From contig CALMFL010000105.1 of assembly GCA_937862595.1 (NCBI GenBank), positions 1 through 8,165 on the forward strand: DNA of 8,165 nucleotides, read 5' to 3'. The notes under the pieces were generated by a model. It saw only the letters and a program-made list of their open reading frames with translations, searched no databases and was not told the origin of the DNA. Of the stretch, positions 5,432 to 8,165 are shown piece by piece (position 1 is the first letter of the stretch; each line of letters begins with the position of its first letter). The position numbers and the translations under genes are program-made. The DNA is from an uncultured Fidelibacterota bacterium. Lineage in GTDB: Bacteria; Fidelibacterota; Fidelibacteria; Fidelibacterales; Fidelibacteraceae.

Positions 5432-8165
5432 TCCGTTCACCACGCACAAACCTGCCTTTCCGCCTTTTTCTGCTTCTGCTGTCAGGAACGGCTCTTCTGC
5501 GGGCCGGCGAATTCCATGAACGGGTCGTCCTGAGGACGGGACAGACCGTTTATCCCCTGGCCCATTCCCTGATCCGGGTGGATTCCACCGCCGGGACGGA
5601 GAACCTGAATTTCCTTGTCGATGACCTCTACGGCAGGCTGATCCTGCTGGAGCCTCCCAAAAAAGCGGACACGCTCAGCGTATACTATCATTACAGCGAT
5701 CTGAACCCGCCCAAAAAAAAGAACCTCGGGATCGGAAAAATATCCGAATGGTTCCCCGATACGAAGCTTGCCGGCGAAACCGCTTCGTCAAACGACCTCA
5801 GCGGGATCAAGACCAGCGGCTCCGTGTCGCGTCAGATCGAGGTGGGGACCACCGGACAGAACATCCTGAGCGGCGGCCTGGATATCCGCATATCGGGTGA
5901 CCTGTCACCCGGCGTAAAGATCAAGGGGATCATTTCCGATAACGACGCGCCGTTCCAGGACTATTCCTCCACCCAGTCCGTGCAGGACGTGGACAATGTG
6001 CTGATCCAGATCTATTCGGATGATTTTTCTTCAAGCATCGGCGATATCTATGTCAACAATTCCTGGAATTACTGGAGTCCCTTCAACCGCAAACTGATCG
6101 GCGCCCAGGTCGAATATAAACAGGAAAACTACGAAGGCGCGGCCTTTCTGGGGAGCGCCCGCGGCCTGTTCCGCCGCATGGAGATCACCGCCCGGGACGG
6201 CGATCAGGGGCCTTACCGCCTTCTGGGGCAGAACGGGGACAACGCGATCATGATCGTTTCGGAATCCGAACGCGTGTATGTGGACGGCGTTCAGCTCGGG
6301 AAAGACAGGTACACGCTGTATTACACGGATGCGGAATTGTATTTTTCTACGGACATGATGATCTCTGCGGAATCCCGCATCGTTGTCGAGTTCAATTATG
6401 TCAACGAATTCTTTCCCCGCACCTCGCTGGGGGTGACCTCCGCGTGGAAACTGGGAAAGAACATCCGCCTGCGCGCCGCCTTTGTGCGTGAAAAGGATGA
6501 CGAGAACAATCCCGTCGATATTCATGTGTCGAACCTTCCCGCGGATTCTCTTTCCCGCATCCTTTCCCCGGACGGCTATTTCACGATCTCCACCGCGCTG
6601 GAAGACACGGCGGGAGATTACCGGCTTCAGGGCGGGATCTGGGAATATGCGGGAGAGGGAGAGGGCACGCACACGGTCTATTTTTACCGCGAGAACGCCA
6701 ACGGCGGATACATCCGCAGCTATACCGACGAAGGCATGATCATCTACGAGTACGCGCCCGGAGATCCGCTCTCGCAGTATTTCCCGCGCCGTAAGGTCAC
6801 CCTGCCCGCCACGCAGTGGATCGGGTCCATGAACCTTGAGCTCGGCCAAAAGGGAAAGCCCAATGCCGTTCTGGAAGGGGCCGCCTCGGCCTTCACCGCC
6901 AACAACTACAATGCGGATACGCGGAGCTATGCCCCGGCGCTGAAATGGCATGCGGAGATCCCGCTCGGGGGCTCCGTATTCCTGCGCTCCGAAGGATGGT
7001 TCAAAGATCCCGGCTTCACGTCCTTCTCGAATCTGGTCCTGCCGGACGTCGAACGCTACCTCGGCCTCAGTTCGGGGGACAGTATCCTTCATATGAGTTC
7101 GGTAAGCGCGGAATTCCGCCGGCCGAGCCTGAACTCGACGGGCACGCTGGAATATGTGTCCGATACCCGGCACGATACGCGCCTGCGGTGGGCGTTCAGC
7201 GGCAAGGCGGAGCGCAAGGGTGCGTCCCTGCAAGTTGCCTGGTCCCATCTTCTGGATCGCGGCTTCCTGCCGTATTACAGCGTCAGCGCATCGGCGAAGC
7301 TCCCCCTTGGAAAGGCTTTCGCTTTTTCGGCCGGCGGACAGGCGGACCGTTTTGAACCCGTTTTCCAAACCGTATCCCCCTACCGCACCGAATCCGCGCG
7401 CGCGGGGATCGCCTGGGGAAAATGGAACGCGGACTATACCTACCGCCGCGATTATCAGTGGTTCGCCGCAGATTCTTCGTTTATCCGGTATTCCCAAAAA
7501 CACGACATGGCCCTGAAGTTCGACCAGTCCTTCTTCGACCGGAGACTGAACTGGAGCGCAACCGCCACCTATCGCTTCGATCAGCGGGAAAGCGGCGACG
7601 AACATTATCTCCTCACAAGCAGCCAGCTGGGGTTCCAGCTCAAGAAAAGCGGGATCGGCGGAAGCGTCAGGACGAACATTAACCGGACCTCCGAGACCCG
7701 GCGGGAAGCGGTATTCCTGTACGTCGGGGACGGATTGGGGTATTACCGCCTGGATGATCTCGGGCAGTACGTGCCGGACGAGATGGGCAATTTCATCATG
7801 CGCAATGAGCTGACGAACGAACGTCAGGATCAGGTCGTGTCAAAAATGGGGACCTCCCTCAACTGGAAAAAGGACCTCAAACGGGTCCGGATCCAGTTGT
7901 CCCACACGGGCAGTACGGATTTCCGGACACCGTCGCTGGTGCTCTATGCCCCCTTTGTCATGGACGATCCCGACACCACGGTCCTCTTCGCCAGCCTGCG
8001 GCTGAAACATGAAGCCGTTTTCGGAAGCCCGGACGGAAAACACCGCCTCACCCTGCTCAGCGAGGACATGAAAAGCCAGAATTTCCAGACGGCCTACAAC
8101 GAGAATATTTATGCCCAGACATCCCGCTGGATCAGATACCGGGTGAAACCCGAAAAGATCATTGC
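5428..8165 (+). CDS. Large secreted beta-rich protein, probable outer-membrane/surface protein with SprA-like N-terminal signatures (continues past the right edge)
   Basis: The frame is open from the ATG at 5428 to the window end: 912 codons with no stop. Residues 1-27 form a signal peptide (R-rich start, LFLLLLSGTALLRAG). A first domain (28-95) is beta-rich. Residues 130-209 read GSVSRQIEVG, IRISGDLSPGVKIKG, IISDNDAPFQ, VDNVLIQIY and IGDIYV, a pattern I recall from SprA and related large FCB outer-membrane proteins. Next come DQGPYRL (259-265), ESERVYVDGVQLG (279-291) and ESRIVVEFNYV (364-374), a module found in the same protein group. From about 470 onward, alternating hydrophobic/polar segments rich in Tyr, Trp and Phe fit barrel strands. 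No TonB box, plug or enzyme motif is evident. Translation probably couples to the propeller gene through the ATGA overlap; there is no well-placed SD. Role (surface assembly, secretion, adhesion) is unknown. Confidence 0.8.
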   Translation, partial: MIRSPRTNLPFRLFLLLLSGTALLRAGEFHERVVLRTGQTVYPLAHSLIRVDSTAGTENLNFLVDDLYGRLILLEPPKKADTLSVYYHYSDLNPPKKKNLGIGKISEWFPDTKLAGETASSNDLSGIKTSGSVSRQIEVGTTGQNILSGGLDIRISGDLSPGVKIKGIISDNDAPFQDYSSTQSVQDVDNVLIQIYSDDFSSSIGDIYVNNSWNYWSPFNRKLIGAQVEYKQENYEGAAFLGSARGLFRRMEITARDGDQGPYRLLGQNGDNAIMIVSESERVYVDGVQLGKDRYTLYYTDAELYFSTDMMISAESRIVVEFNYVNEFFPRTSLGVTSAWKLGKNIRLRAAFVREKDDENNPVDIHVSNLPADSLSRILSPDGYFTISTALEDTAGDYRLQGGIWEYAGEGEGTHTVYFYRENANGGYIRSYTDEGMIIYEYAPGDPLSQYFPRRKVTLPATQWIGSMNLELGQKGKPNAVLEGAASAFTANNYNADTRSYAPALKWHAEIPLGGSVFLRSEGWFKDPGFTSFSNLVLPDVERYLGLSSGDSILHMSSVSAEFRRPSLNSTGTLEYVSDTRHDTRLRWAFSGKAERKGASLQVAWSHLLDRGFLPYYSVSASAKLPLGKAFAFSAGGQADRFEPVFQTVSPYRTESARAGIAWGKWNADYTYRRDYQWFAADSSFIRYSQKHDMALKFDQSFFDRRLNWSATATYRFDQRESGDEHYLLTSSQLGFQLKKSGIGGSVRTNINRTSETRREAVFLYVGDGLGYYRLDDLGQYVPDEMGNFIMRNELTNERQDQVVSKMGTSLNWKKDLKRVRIQLSHTGSTDFRTPSLVLYAPFVMDDPDTTVLFASLRLKHEAVFGSPDGKHRLTLLSEDMKSQNFQTAYNENIYAQTSRWIRYRVKPEKII

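Noticed and set aside
6031..7605. Long minus-strand open frame of 524 codons opposite the outer-membrane gene
   Set aside because: It lies fully antisense to a continuous signal-peptide-bearing frame with recognisable motifs. Its product is Arg/Gly-rich with no domain pattern, as expected from the complement of a GC-biased gene.
1..8165. CRISPR array, insertion sequence, tRNA, rRNA or defence system
   Set aside because: No regularly spaced repeats, transposase motifs, terminal inverted repeats, tRNA-like cloverleaf or known defence domains were seen on either strand.

Overview
The window reads as a gene-dense, moderately GC-rich chromosomal segment of an anaerobic Gram-negative bacterium. 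The best guess is a member of the FCB superphylum (Bacteroidota/Ignavibacteriota/Marinimicrobia-like). Three things point that way. One is a large predicted outer-membrane protein with N-terminal signatures I associate with SprA-like and related surface proteins of that group. Another is a TM1266-type hydrogenase-associated regulator. The third is a possible Bacteroidota-style promoter with no Shine-Dalgarno (SD) sequence before the gene. The lineage is an inference; no rRNA or other taxonomic marker is present.

Layout. Positions 1-4546 are all on the minus strand. Read in the direction of transcription, from 4546 down to 1, they encode: a compact MTA/SAH-nucleosidase-like enzyme; a small TM1266/NikR-C-like regulator; a six-helix membrane protein of unknown function; a MATE-family multidrug exporter; an SO_0444-type Cu/Zn efflux permease with a C-terminal heavy-metal-binding domain; and the first 37 codons of a sugar-phosphate nucleotidyltransferase that runs off the left edge. 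The first three sit 27-30 bp apart and look like one operon. Gaps of 98 bp and 145 bp precede the MATE gene and the permease gene. The second gap holds a candidate promoter and a 7-bp inverted repeat. The permease stop overlaps the nucleotidyltransferase start (ATGA).

A 90-bp divergent intergenic region (4547-4636) separates this block from a plus-strand pair. The first is a 264-residue secreted protein, probably a beta-propeller. The second overlaps its stop codon (ATGA) and encodes a very large secreted beta-rich protein, probably an outer-membrane barrel or surface protein, open for 912 codons to the right edge with no stop.

How the genes fit together. The minus-strand block mixes export (drug/cation MATE, Cu/Zn permease), nucleoside salvage and a small possible metal- or redox-linked regulator; no single pathway unites them. 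The plus-strand pair looks like a genuine two-gene envelope unit. I see no mobile element, CRISPR array, tRNA or rRNA. No stretch longer than 145 bp lacks a gene. Nothing here is clearly a new defence or mobile system. The most intriguing items are the coupled propeller/outer-membrane pair, the SD-less divergent starts, and the internally repeated membrane protein next to an orphan TM1266-like regulator.
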